Positions 16,301-24,604 of a stretch of DNA of 47,311 nucleotides are shown one piece after another. Positions within the stretch are counted from its first letter, which is position 1, and each line of letters begins with the position of its first letter. The notes beneath the pieces were generated by a model, which worked only from the letters and a program-made list of their open reading frames with translations, made no database searches and was not told where the DNA came from. A program made the translations under genes and the position numbers. This DNA is from a virus: the IMG/VR virus record IMGVR_UViG_3300012988_000009, positions 1-47,311 of that record; one strand, 5' to 3'.

Positions 16301-19226
16301 GCGAGACGGCGGTGCGCGCACGCTCGTCGCGGGCGTCGCGCCAGGACTTGTACTTTCCGTACGCGGCCTCGAGAAAGGCGGCGCTGGTCGGCTGCAGCTT
16401 GCCGAGCTGCGGGTCCTCGCGCTGCAGGATGCGGATGTCGGACGGCGGCAGCAGGGCGCCGACGGCCGCGTGGTTGCGCTCCTCGTCGATCGCGTCGGTG
16501 GTCTCCCCGCGGCCTTCGACGAGGCGGATGAGCGTCTGCGGGCCGAAGCCGACGGACTTCCCGCTGATGTCGGTGGTCGCCGCGATGGCCGGGGCGAACG
16601 CCAGCACCTTCGCCTTGTCGGCCGGCAGCAGCTTGCGGAACTCGGCGGCATTCTCGACGGGGCGTATGGCCGGGCGCCCGGCGGCGACCTCGGCGGCGCT
16701 GGCAGCCGCGACCACCGATTTGATCGCCTGCTTGTTGCGACCGCCTTCGGTGACGCTGTCGATCCACGACGTCTCGTTGATCTTCCCCAGGTCGGGGACG
16801 ATGTGGAAATCCACGGTCTTGCCCGACGGCAGGACCCAGCGAACGCCGCTCTCGCCGACGTCCTCGGTCTTGGTGCCCTTGAACTCCGTACCGGCGAGGG
16901 CCTGCTTCAGGCGCGTCCGGCGTTCCGCGTGGGCGACCGTGGCCTCCGCGGATGCGGGGGCCGGTGGTTGAGCCGCTGCCGGCGGGCTGCTACGCCCCGG
17001 CGCAGCTGATGGAAGTCCCGCAGGCTTCGCCACCACACCACTGCTGGGCGGTACTGCGCGCGTTGCAGGTGCCGGGGAAACAGCGGGCTGTGCATTGGCG
17101 GGGGTCCCTCCACGCTGGCGCTCGGCGACGAGGCGGGCGACGTTCGCCCGCGCCGCCCCGGACAGGCCCAGGTCGTTCATGCGTTTGATGCGGGCAGCCG
17201 GATTCGGCTGGCTGAAGACGTCCTCGGCCATCGCCTCGGGCGTGCTGCGCTGGGCTTCGATGATCGCGGCGGTGCGGGCATCGGCGATGCGCTTGCGGGC
17301 TTCGATCGCCGCGAGGGTCTGCTCGCCTTCGATCTGCGCACGCCCCTGCTGTTCCGCCAGTGCGGCGTCCTTCAGCGCTTGGTCGGCCGACGCGGCCTGC
17401 GCACCGGCGATCTGCTCACGCCGAGCGCGGGCGGCTTCGATCTTCGCCGGGAGCTTGCGCCCGCCGGGGATCGGCGCGGGGGCTGCCGGCAGTGGCTCGC
17501 TGAGGTCAGGCGGGGGAACTGGCGCCGGCTGCGTGAGCACCGCCCGGTGAGGGGCGGCCTCCGCGTCGAGTGCCGCAAGCATGCGCGCCTTGGGCGCCGC
17601 GGGCATGCGCTGGCCGAGGAGCGCCGACCGACGCCGCTCTATCTCGTCGAGCTTGGACTGGGCGTCCGCCAGCTGCGCCTCGTGTGCGAGTTGCAGCTCG
17701 GCAAAAGCGTCCCGGTCCCGGGCTCGCTCGGCGAGCAATTCGGCATGGGCCTGAGCATCCCGGGGGTCCAGGTAGCTACCGCCGGTGGCTGCTCGGGCCT
17801 GCTCCTGGCGTGCAAGGGCGGCATCCCGTTCGGCACGAATCGCGGGCTCGTTCCCCAGCGCCTCCAGTCCCTGCGCTTCGCGCTGGCGGACGATGTCCTC
17901 CGCTGCCGCCATCTCGTCCGCCGCGGGGCTGATGTCCGGGCGACGGGCCTGCTGCGCCTGGAATCCCTTCTCGTTGGCGAGCGCCACCTGCGTGCGACCG
18001 GCGTCCTGGACCAGCGCCTCCTGGTCGCCCAGGCGGGTGATATCGTTGGCACCTTCGATCAGGGTGTTCGCCGACGCCGCGGTGTTGGGCACGAGGTCAA
18101 CCGGCGACGGAGCGACCGCGGGTGCCGGCTCCAGCAGCGGAGTGGCGACGGGCTGCCCTTCGGCAAGCGCCTGGACGAAGTCGTCCTCCATCGTGCGCGT
18201 GGGGCTGAAGCCCTCCTTCACCGCGGCGATGCCAGCCCCGCCGGTGCCCGCGACCGAGGCCATCAGCAGCCGCTGGTTCTCGTCACCGTTGTCGATGCCG
18301 GCGAGGCGGTCCTGCAGGATCTGCGCCGCTTCGGTGCCGGGCTCCTCGAGGCCACCTTCCACCGCGACACCCCCGAGGCGGCGGGCGGCGGTCGGCAGAG
18401 CGGTGAGCGGCACCTGGGCGGCGCCACGGACGCCGGCCAAGGCCTCCGCACCTTCGTCGAGCCCGAGGCCGCGGGCGACCTTGCCACCCACCGCGGTGAA
18501 GAGGGATTCGGTCGCCAGCTGGCCGCCGGCATAGAGCGCAGCCTCCGCCGGCGTCAGCCCGCGGTCGATGGCCTGCTGGTAGTTGGGCTCGACCTGCGGG
18601 GCCGCAGCGCCAGCGCCGGCCGCCGCGGACGTCAGCGCGAGGCGCCGAGCGGCATTCATGCCCGCCGGGAGCACCGCACCGACGCCGCGGGCCGCCACGC
18701 CGCCCGGGAGCACCGTCTGGCCGATCGACTGGCCGATGGTCTCCGTGGCGCGGCCAACGAAGCCCTGGTCCTCCGGCCGCGTCTGCTCGACGACCTGCTG
18801 CAGGCCCTGGCGGGCGGTCTCGAACGGCCGCGGCACCGCGGTGTCGATGCCCAACGTGCCGCCCACAGCGTGCGCGAGCTGGGCGGCCGGCAGGCGCTCG
18901 CCGAGGTCCTGCGCGAGCTGGGCGGTGCCCAGCGACGCATCCACCGCGCCGACGATCGGCGAGGTCAGCGTGCGGTAGGTCTGGCCGGAGGTGTCCTGGT
19001 CGACGACGTCCGCCTCGCCACCGAAGGTCGGCGTGACGCCACGCTCGCGGCGTACGGCGTCGGCAATGCCGGCGACCAGCGCCTGCCGGTCCACGATCGG
19101 CGCACCTGCGGCGAGCGCCTGCTTGTAGCGGCGCTGCACCTCCAGGTTGATGTCCGCGGTCTCGTTGGCAGCGGCGACCGCTTCGTGCTGGTCGGCTTCT
19201 GCGATCTCATCCGGGGTAAACGGCAT
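13338..19226 (-). CDS. Giant ejection/core virion protein, 1962 aa
   Basis: By far the largest gene, last in the virion block, as for the large internal proteins of podoviruses that enter the host with the DNA. Regions: an Ala/Gly-rich N-terminus with possible membrane-active segments (about 150-290); a long charged coiled coil (about 440-640); a folded domain (about 755-930) with GVRWVLPSGKTVDFHIVPDL and DEERNHAAVGALL (about 905-918), which resembles a zincin-type EExxH helix; a helical domain with SMTDIARAVHNGD; and hydrophobic helices near 1330 (FPATAVVNVSSNFVNAGLR) and 1575 (AIGSLLTAAVMGLAG). The C-terminal region (about 1300-1700) looks like domains found in large phage polyvalent/core proteins. 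No clear lytic transglycosylase motif was seen. Confidence 0.75.
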   Translation of the reverse strand: MPFTPDEIAEADQHEAVAAANETADINLEVQRRYKQALAAGAPIVDRQALVAGIADAVRRERGVTPTFGGEADVVDQDTSGQTYRTLTSPIVGAVDASLGTAQLAQDLGERLPAAQLAHAVGGTLGIDTAVPRPFETARQGLQQVVEQTRPEDQGFVGRATETIGQSIGQTVLPGGVAARGVGAVLPAGMNAARRLALTSAAAGAGAAAPQVEPNYQQAIDRGLTPAEAALYAGGQLATESLFTAVGGKVARGLGLDEGAEALAGVRGAAQVPLTALPTAARRLGGVAVEGGLEEPGTEAAQILQDRLAGIDNGDENQRLLMASVAGTGGAGIAAVKEGFSPTRTMEDDFVQALAEGQPVATPLLEPAPAVAPSPVDLVPNTAASANTLIEGANDITRLGDQEALVQDAGRTQVALANEKGFQAQQARRPDISPAADEMAAAEDIVRQREAQGLEALGNEPAIRAERDAALARQEQARAATGGSYLDPRDAQAHAELLAERARDRDAFAELQLAHEAQLADAQSKLDEIERRRSALLGQRMPAAPKARMLAALDAEAAPHRAVLTQPAPVPPPDLSEPLPAAPAPIPGGRKLPAKIEAARARREQIAGAQAASADQALKDAALAEQQGRAQIEGEQTLAAIEARKRIADARTAAIIEAQRSTPEAMAEDVFSQPNPAARIKRMNDLGLSGAARANVARLVAERQRGGTPANAQPAVSPAPATRAVPPSSGVVAKPAGLPSAAPGRSSPPAAAQPPAPASAEATVAHAERRTRLKQALAGTEFKGTKTEDVGESGVRWVLPSGKTVDFHIVPDLGKINETSWIDSVTEGGRNKQAIKSVVAAASAAEVAAGRPAIRPVENAAEFRKLLPADKAKVLAFAPAIAATTDISGKSVGFGPQTLIRLVEGRGETTDAIDEERNHAAVGALLPPSDIRILQREDPQLGKLQPTSAAFLEAAYGKYKSWRDARDERARTAVSPGIRGVWMRLKNSAKALFDRLSKASPGAMARTSNEVFEDVYTGNVGQKTGEPNRMTGSDENVDAPGYATRLDAPKTGDLTRDALMKQWRKAHGDRKPDTASAEWQELVAKAREVDAAQGKPTYATPKTGAAAFTQGTREQLEPTERESTTQWEADAAAMRKADPKLAEGIADKVISGTLLPAKDGRIALNDREQTALAQELEDQFTKTEANFTEANAMRLAKLAYADDVAGTAWGRAGVARQRGMIKSEDGRRRMMLRPVFAMSDYTRRELAKAEETGNKARIKQLEASHFAKVSRVIDRMKKSTGIDLLDPRLGAVFSDAYAVANVMRLADASTAISDRHYNVGDWVRAFWRQGLLSFPATAVVNVSSNFVNAGLRAAVRQTASLGKGDLDVLASYYAGFLKGLPTAAKNAMASFIAGEDVLTTAEKAKSGLAAETKGPRVPLLFGLAVRPMAAGDSFIKTLAAYSTVGAEAYRLAPGNREQKAVAMANAMRDPASNPDAWAAAMVEARKTTFQDLFDKDQGGSQSDLTNVVRGLNLMVNGEPTGLASLVLPFVSTPTAITRQGTDYIPPLKAVRMLRKYYRGGYAGENNQELSQDLAQLAIGSLLTAAVMGLAGDEDDPLITGTQSDDASEFAGEYEGRRPPSYSMKLMGKWYSYRDLGPIGTALASMTDIARAVHNGDHVGAESYSKALRGLASGTILDSLLPVVGMLGDVVSKGDVTNGLENYAARTVGNFIVPAIIRGSIKASQATGEKRRSIDKLPNAEEAAAGEKSPTFGRRIRQAAGLEQAAEVLTVWGENAPGQRIDSTGDLAMRFFRALPLGYKPNEYDLAIEKYNATQPDKSQKLALAGWDPTVRIDGKDRTMTGEEYSAHVRLAGGYFKQLADGAGINTESPTALDMKKLGDARKQASTLAREETKKKLTNDPTLELQARLNKWKIANPNADHTGLRFAKYMTAAEGGTKDHPKLKAVAENYRAILDTQLKAAGF

Positions 19227-19256
19227 GCCCCAGTCTAGCGGGCACGCCGGCCGGGA

Positions 19257-20267
19257 CTATCCCCAGCCGAGTGCGCCGCTACGGCCGCCCATGGCACCCT
19301 CGAGCGCCCCTTCGTCGAGCGTCGGGGCGACGGCCGGCGCCAGCCCCAGGTGCTGCTCGTAGAGGGCCCGCAGTTCCGGCGGGAACTGGGCCAGCTTCTG
19401 CCGGACGTGCGTCACCACCGGCACGCCGGCCTGCTGCGCCTCGCGGCGCCAGCCCATCTCCACCCGGTCGGCGTCGACCGGATTGAACACGGACCCATCC
19501 GGCAGCGGGACGGGGGCCTTGACGTTGCCCACCGGCTCCGCGCTGGAGGGGGTCGGCTGCGCCGGCGGGGCGCCCGGGGGTGGCGCCTGCCCGGCCACGG
19601 CCGCGTTGAGGTCCATCGGCTTGCCGGCGAAGCCGGCGTCGAGCTTGTCCTGCACCGGTGAGCGGGGGGTGGCCTTCGCCGGCCTGGCCCCGCCGCTGAT
19701 GAGCTGCTGCAGCTCCGCCTCGGCGGCACGCTTGTCGCCCAGGTATTCGGGGTCGCTGACGATGCGGCCCAGGGCGTTGATGCGCTCGGTCTTCCCGCGC
19801 TCCGCCCGATCCGCGGCGGCTTCGCTGCGGTCCTGGGTCCGATTCATGCCCTCGATCTCGCGGTAGGCGGCGGCCTCCTGGTCGCGCTTCGTCTCGCGCT
19901 CGAAGTCCATCCCCTCCCGGGCGGTGCGGGCTTCCCGGTCGAGCTGGCGCTCGCGCTCCTGCCCGGCGCGGTAGTTGCCCTCATTCTGGTCACGGGTGGT
20001 CTCCCGGGCCGTGGCCTCCTCCTGCCGCGTCTGCACGCGGCCGGCGACGGCGGACTCCAGCTCGGAGTCCGACTTCCCGGTCGGGTCGACGCCGGTGGAG
20101 ATGGCGAGCTGGGCGAGGCGCTGGTGGTCGGCTTCGGCCTTGGCCTTGCGCAGCGCGTCGCGCTCGGTGCGCTTGGCGATGCCGCCGACGATGGCCGCGC
20201 CAAGCTCATCTAGCCCGGCCACGACCCCGCGGGGGGCCATCGCTGCGCGCGAGTCGATGTAGGGCAT
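19257..20267 (-). CDS. Coiled-coil internal virion protein, 336 aa
   Basis: Starts MPYIDSRAAMAPRG in a TAATG overlap with the previous gene. Residues about 50-200 form a highly charged coiled coil rich in E, R, Q and A (AREGMDFERETKRDQEAAAY). A proline-rich linker (PPPGAPPAQPTPSS) precedes a C-terminal folded part ending in Gly. No family name can be given. Its place between two other probable ejection proteins and the giant protein suggests it belongs to the same internal complex. Confidence 0.65.
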   Translation of the reverse strand: MPYIDSRAAMAPRGVVAGLDELGAAIVGGIAKRTERDALRKAKAEADHQRLAQLAISTGVDPTGKSDSELESAVAGRVQTRQEEATARETTRDQNEGNYRAGQERERQLDREARTAREGMDFERETKRDQEAAAYREIEGMNRTQDRSEAAADRAERGKTERINALGRIVSDPEYLGDKRAAEAELQQLISGGARPAKATPRSPVQDKLDAGFAGKPMDLNAAVAGQAPPPGAPPAQPTPSSAEPVGNVKAPVPLPDGSVFNPVDADRVEMGWRREAQQAGVPVVTHVRQKLAQFPPELRALYEQHLGLAPAVAPTLDEGALEGAMGGRSGALGWG

Positions 20268-20932
20268 TATCGTGCCGCTCCTGCCGCCCGCGCGGTGGTG
20301 CCGCCGATCGACTGTGCGAGGTTGGCGAACATCATCTTGTCCCAATACCCGGACTTCGGGCCCTTGTCGGCGAGGCGCGCACCCTCGAGGGCGCCGTACC
20401 GGTCGACGTACTGGCTGAGGAGGTCGTTGCGGTCGCGGAGGTCGCCGGCCTGACGCCCGAGGTCGATGTCGGATTCCCGCATCTGATCCCGTGCATCCGC
20501 GGTGCCCTGCGACATCCCGCGCCCGCGGGCGAGCAGCGCCGCCCGGGCGAGCTGCACGTCGCGGCCCGGGGCGGCGTTGGCCGTGACGCCCGCGCCCCAC
20601 CCGGCCGTCGGCGTGATGCCGCCAGTGTGCTCCATGACCGCTCGGCGGACGGCCGCCTCTTCCGCCGCGCCAGCCTGGGCCGACGCCTGCGGCAGCCCGG
20701 CGAGCGCGCCCTGCTGCTGCTGAAAGCGCTGCCCGGCGAGGTCGGTGAGCCCGGCCTGCGTGCCCCGGGCGAGGCGGGTGTTGGCGGTGGTCATATTGGC
20801 GTTGACCTGCCCGCGGGCAGCCGTGAGCCGTGCCTGCCGCTCGGCCTCGCGCTGCTGCGCCGTGCCGCCGGTGAACGCGCCCACGGCGCTCGTGGCACCG
20901 CCAATGAGCAGGCCTAGGGTGATGGGGTCCAT
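20267..20932 (-). CDS. Putative internal virion/ejection protein, 221 aa
   Basis: Starts MDPITLGLLIGGATSAVGAF, a glycine-zipper-like hydrophobic segment of the kind common at the N-terminus of phage DNA-ejection proteins. The rest is Ala/Gln/Arg-rich helix (QQREAERQARLTAARG) and ends in Ala/Gly-rich sequence. One-base overlaps on both sides (TGATG, TAATG) show tight coupling to its neighbours. Function is inferred from position and composition. Confidence 0.65.
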   Translation of the reverse strand: MDPITLGLLIGGATSAVGAFTGGTAQQREAERQARLTAARGQVNANMTTANTRLARGTQAGLTDLAGQRFQQQQGALAGLPQASAQAGAAEEAAVRRAVMEHTGGITPTAGWGAGVTANAAPGRDVQLARAALLARGRGMSQGTADARDQMRESDIDLGRQAGDLRDRNDLLSQYVDRYGALEGARLADKGPKSGYWDKMMFANLAQSIGGTTARAAGAAR

Positions 20933-21645
20933 CAGTTGACTCCTCCGGCGGCAAGGCCGCCGGCGGCTGGGGCGACGCTGCTGAACATGCCACCCAGCAG
21001 CTGGCTGCGGGCGTCACCGATGCGGTTCAGCGCCGCGGTGTAGTTGTTGCGGTCCCGGGCGGCCTGCGTTGCTCCACCGGCTTCCGCCGCGTAGACGTCC
21101 CCCTGCGCGGCGGAAGCCTGCCGGGCGATCGGGTCGCCGGCGAGGATGCTCGCCCGGATGTTCGCCAGCGTGTTCCGACGCGCGGTCTGGCGGTTGAACA
21201 GCGCGGCGCGGGCGGCGACCACCGCGTTGGTCACGGCCTCCGCCTGCATGTTCTTGACGCCGGCCTGGGCCTCCGCCTCGGTCGACGACCCGCGCTTGCC
21301 GCGCTGCACCGCACCCAGCGACACGTCGCGCTGGGCATCCGCGGCCTCGGCATTAATGCCGCCGATCGAACTGCCGAGTTCATCCTTGTAGAGCTGCTGC
21401 TCCTGCGAGTCGTCCCCCAGTGCGAGGTCGGCGGTCTGCAGGAGCTGTGCGCGGCGTGCGCCGGTCTGCTGCTCCTGGTTGCGGGCCTCCCCCTCGGCGG
21501 TGTCCAGCCCGGCGCGCAGGTCGCCGACGGTACGCGCCTTGTGGCCGCCCTTCGGCATCAGCTTCATCGCCAGCCCGAAGCTGCCAGAGATGGGGTTCGA
21601 GTAGATGGCCGTCCGCCGGAGCCCCCCACGATTGAAGAGGCTCAT
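20932..21645 (-). CDS. Putative internal virion protein, 237 aa
   Basis: Starts MSLFNRGGLRRTAIYSNPIS. From about residue 40 it is a long Ala/Gln/Glu-rich helix (GEARNQEQQTGARRAQLLQT), and the C-terminus is Ala/Gly-rich (VAPAAGGLAAGG) and could insert in membrane. It follows the glycine-rich adhesin by one base and is coupled to the next ejection protein by TGATG. No family recognised. Confidence 0.62.
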   Translation of the reverse strand: MSLFNRGGLRRTAIYSNPISGSFGLAMKLMPKGGHKARTVGDLRAGLDTAEGEARNQEQQTGARRAQLLQTADLALGDDSQEQQLYKDELGSSIGGINAEAADAQRDVSLGAVQRGKRGSSTEAEAQAGVKNMQAEAVTNAVVAARAALFNRQTARRNTLANIRASILAGDPIARQASAAQGDVYAAEAGGATQAARDRNNYTAALNRIGDARSQLLGGMFSSVAPAAGGLAAGGVN

Positions 21646-21646
21646 G

Positions 21647-23167
21647 TCAGTACTCGATCACGATCTGCCCGGCCGCGCCCGCCGCGCCGGTGGTGTACCC
21701 CGTGCCGCCGCCGCCGCCCGGTGCGTACCCGGGCAGCGAGCCCATCGACCCGCCGGTGTCGCTGACCGAACCCCCGCGCCCGCCCATGCCACCCATCGGC
21801 GAGGAGCCGCCGACGCCGCCGACAACGATCAGGCCGCTGGTGCCATCGAGCGAGGCCCCCGCGGCGCCGTCCTGCCCGTTCAGCGACAGGGCACCGGCGC
21901 CGGCCACGCCCACCGCGACAACGGGGATGCCGCCCGTACCGGTGTTGACGGACGACCGGCCCTTGCCCGCCGTCAGGCTGAAGGTGCCATCGCCGGAGTA
22001 GGCGACCGTGGTGTCCGTGCCATCGTTGTTGGCCGCACCCCCGGCGCCGACGGTGCCGGAGATGGTCTGCGCGGGCACGACCGTGAGGATGACTTCCGCG
22101 TAGGCACCGCCGCCACCGCCGGCCTTGGCGTTGATGCCCGAGTTGATGGAGTCGCCGCCGCCGCCGCCGCCCCAGGCGCGCACGCGGACCTTGGTCACAC
22201 CGGCGGGCACCACCCACGGGGAGATGGCTCCAGCCGCGGCGAAAGTGACGCGGGTGAACCCCGCGGCGGCGGGGACGTCCGGCAGCTGGTCAACCCGCAC
22301 CGCGTCGCCAGGATCGACGCCGGCGGCAAGATTGGTGATCTTCTTCGAGTTGGCGTCCATGTTGCCGCCGAGCTGCAACACGTTCGCCACCAGGGTGCCG
22401 GTGACCGTCCCGCCTGCGAGGGGCAGGTACGCACCCGCGATCATGCCGGAGATGGCGGCGAAGAGAGCCGCCGGATCGATGTCCTGCAGGCGCACCGCGT
22501 CGTCGGCGTCCACCGGTGCGGCGAGGTTCTTCACCGTGTTGCCGTCGGCATCCAGGTCGCCGGTCAGCGGCACCGACCCGTCCGCCTTCAGGTAGGTGGC
22601 CAGCGCCAGCAGTGTTTCGAGGTACGATGGATCGGTGAGGATGGCGCCGATCTCCGCCAGCACCACCTCGACCGTCACCCCGGTGAAGAATCCGCCGGTG
22701 TCGGCCACGTCCACGTCATCCGCCGCAACGGCGGCCACAGGCGCGGCGGCGTAGGCATAGATGACAACGATCGTGCCGACGAGTTGCGCCGGCAGGGTGA
22801 CGGTCGTGCCACCCGGATGGGTGATGACCGACGGGGCGAGCAGCACGCCGTTGGCGAAGGCCGCGATGGTGTCCGAGGCGTCGTACGACGGCACCGTGAA
22901 GGCGGTCTGGGCCGCCGTGGCGGTGATCTGCGTCGCCCAGCGCAGGGCCAGGGTGCCGACCGCCGCCTCCTCGCGGAGGGTGCCGTCGGGGTTGGTGAAC
23001 AGCCCGACGAAGCGGATGATGGCGTTGGTCGCCCGCATCATGTCGTCGCGTTCGGCGTCCTGCTGCCCGGCGGCGGCCTGATGCGCGGCGGCCGTGATGC
23101 CGGCAGCCAGCCGGCGGACGTAGCTTCCGCGGCTGAAGATCTGCGCAGGGAGTCCGGGGGCGGTCAT
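21647..23167 (-). CDS. Tail fibre/adhesin with polyglycine-rich C-terminus, 506 aa
   Basis: N-terminal about 80 residues are helical (virion-attachment part). The middle has two fibre-type repeats (VPLTGDLDADGNTVKNLAAP and LGGNMDANSKKITNLAAG), each followed by DAVR. The C-terminal about 180 residues start with WVVPAGVTKVRVRAWGGGG and are full of Gly-rich loops (GGVGGSSPMGGMGGRGG), as in phage receptor-binding domains made of packed polyglycine helices (gp38-type). It ends AAGQIVIEY. It should contact the host surface. This is one of two long fibre-like proteins in the genome, the other at 35686-37374. Confidence 0.8.
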   Translation of the reverse strand: MTAPGLPAQIFSRGSYVRRLAAGITAAAHQAAAGQQDAERDDMMRATNAIIRFVGLFTNPDGTLREEAAVGTLALRWATQITATAAQTAFTVPSYDASDTIAAFANGVLLAPSVITHPGGTTVTLPAQLVGTIVVIYAYAAAPVAAVAADDVDVADTGGFFTGVTVEVVLAEIGAILTDPSYLETLLALATYLKADGSVPLTGDLDADGNTVKNLAAPVDADDAVRLQDIDPAALFAAISGMIAGAYLPLAGGTVTGTLVANVLQLGGNMDANSKKITNLAAGVDPGDAVRVDQLPDVPAAAGFTRVTFAAAGAISPWVVPAGVTKVRVRAWGGGGGGDSINSGINAKAGGGGGAYAEVILTVVPAQTISGTVGAGGAANNDGTDTTVAYSGDGTFSLTAGKGRSSVNTGTGGIPVVAVGVAGAGALSLNGQDGAAGASLDGTSGLIVVGGVGGSSPMGGMGGRGGSVSDTGGSMGSLPGYAPGGGGGTGYTTGAAGAAGQIVIEY

Positions 23168-23194
23168 GGGCTCAGCACTTTCTCGGCAGAAGGG

Positions 23195-24604
23195 TCAGGT
23201 GACTCGGATCAGCTGATACTCGGTCCCACCGTTGTAGTCGGTGTTGTCAGCATAATTGACGTCAGGGAGATTGATACCGATGATCGACGACCCGTTGTGC
23301 GCGAAAACGGCACTCTCATACCCTGCGTTGAGTGCTTCGACGGTCGCGCCATCCAGCCGGGCGGTGCCAGGGGAGAACTCCGTCACCGTGTCACTGCTGG
23401 CGTAGGCGCACGCGTACGAATTGAACGCGCCAGGGGGCGCTCCGGGCTGGGCGTTCCACGCCCCGACACCGGTGTACCGGATCTTGTAGGTGCCAGCCGC
23501 GTGGTTGACCGCGCCGAACCGCTGGATCAGGCTGGTGGTCGCCGACATCCTCCGGGTCTCGATGGCGTAGGACACCGTGAATACCGCGGTGGTGACGGGG
23601 CTGATGTGCCCGTCCAGGTCGATGACGATGGCCTTCACCGTGATCGTGCCAGCGGTTGCCAGCACCACCGGCACGGTGTAGATGGGGCTGGATCCGTTCG
23701 GCGTGGACCCGTCCACCGTGTACCGGATGACCCCACCCACCTCGTCGGAGGTGATCGTGAAGCTGGACCCGCCGAGCACGGCGCCTCCGGGCGGAGCGAT
23801 GACCGGGGCGTTAGGCGGCGTCTCGTCTGGGACGGGCGGGAAGTCGGGCTCGACAGCCGGTGCCCGTTCCTCCGTATACACCCACCCGTTGCCGAACGTC
23901 ACCGGCGGCTGCACCGCGACGACGCCCGACTGGTTCCACCACGGGATGTCGCCCGGCAGCCCATCAACGTAGTCGACCGGGGTCTGCGAGGTGACAACGT
24001 ACCCGCCCGGAGCGCTCTCGTAGACGTACACCAGCCGGTCACGGAGGGAGACATACGAGAAGCGCCCGTCCTGCGGCAGCTCGAGGATCGCAATGCCGCC
24101 GGTGCACCCGGCGAGTTCGGTGACTTCGACCACCCGATCTTCGTCGAGGTCGTAGATCGACAGCCAGCCGGCCTTGTCGAAGGCGTACAGCTGGTTGCCG
24201 AACGACGAGACGAAGTCGGCAGCGTGCCCGCCGAAGCTGCCCTCGGCGCCGTTGTCGTCCTTCCACTCGGACGGCGAGCGGCCGGAAGAGAAGATGCGAC
24301 CGTCGGCGTATGCTGCCCAGGGCCGCGTGCAGCCATCGATCAACGTCGCCATCGTCGTGAGGGTATTGCCGGTCACGGTGATCGCGTAAGCCCCGCCCTC
24401 CGCATCGACGAAAGCCGCGGTGGTATCGCTGGTGCGCACGATGCCGAGCGGCCGCTCGTGCTCCACCCACCCCGACACCGCGATCTGCGTCGTGGTGTCG
24501 ATGAGCGCGATGCCGTTTTGGCAGGTCGCGAGGTAACGGTGGCCCGCGATGCGCACGCACTGGTACACGCGGTCGAGACGGCTGTCGCGGCGGAAGGAAC
24601 TCAT
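23195..24604 (-). CDS. Tail protein with beta-propeller-like start and CHB_HEX_C-like domain, 469 aa
   Basis: The N-terminal about 230 residues show repeated strand patterns (YLATCQNGIALIDTT, GGIAILELPQDGRFSYV) like a beta-propeller. Residues about 255-345 match the pattern of the CHB_HEX_C (chitobiase C-terminal, Fn3-like) fold: GGAVLGGSSFTITSDEVGG, IRYTVDGSTPNGSSPIYT and TAGTITVKAIVIDLDGH. The C-terminal part may be a jelly-roll carbohydrate-binding domain. It overlaps the stabilization protein by 4 bases. Probably a surface-exposed tail component that binds glycan; no catalytic motif was found. Confidence 0.68.
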   Translation of the reverse strand: MSSFRRDSRLDRVYQCVRIAGHRYLATCQNGIALIDTTTQIAVSGWVEHERPLGIVRTSDTTAAFVDAEGGAYAITVTGNTLTTMATLIDGCTRPWAAYADGRIFSSGRSPSEWKDDNGAEGSFGGHAADFVSSFGNQLYAFDKAGWLSIYDLDEDRVVEVTELAGCTGGIAILELPQDGRFSYVSLRDRLVYVYESAPGGYVVTSQTPVDYVDGLPGDIPWWNQSGVVAVQPPVTFGNGWVYTEERAPAVEPDFPPVPDETPPNAPVIAPPGGAVLGGSSFTITSDEVGGVIRYTVDGSTPNGSSPIYTVPVVLATAGTITVKAIVIDLDGHISPVTTAVFTVSYAIETRRMSATTSLIQRFGAVNHAAGTYKIRYTGVGAWNAQPGAPPGAFNSYACAYASSDTVTEFSPGTARLDGATVEALNAGYESAVFAHNGSSIIGINLPDVNYADNTDYNGGTEYQLIRVT

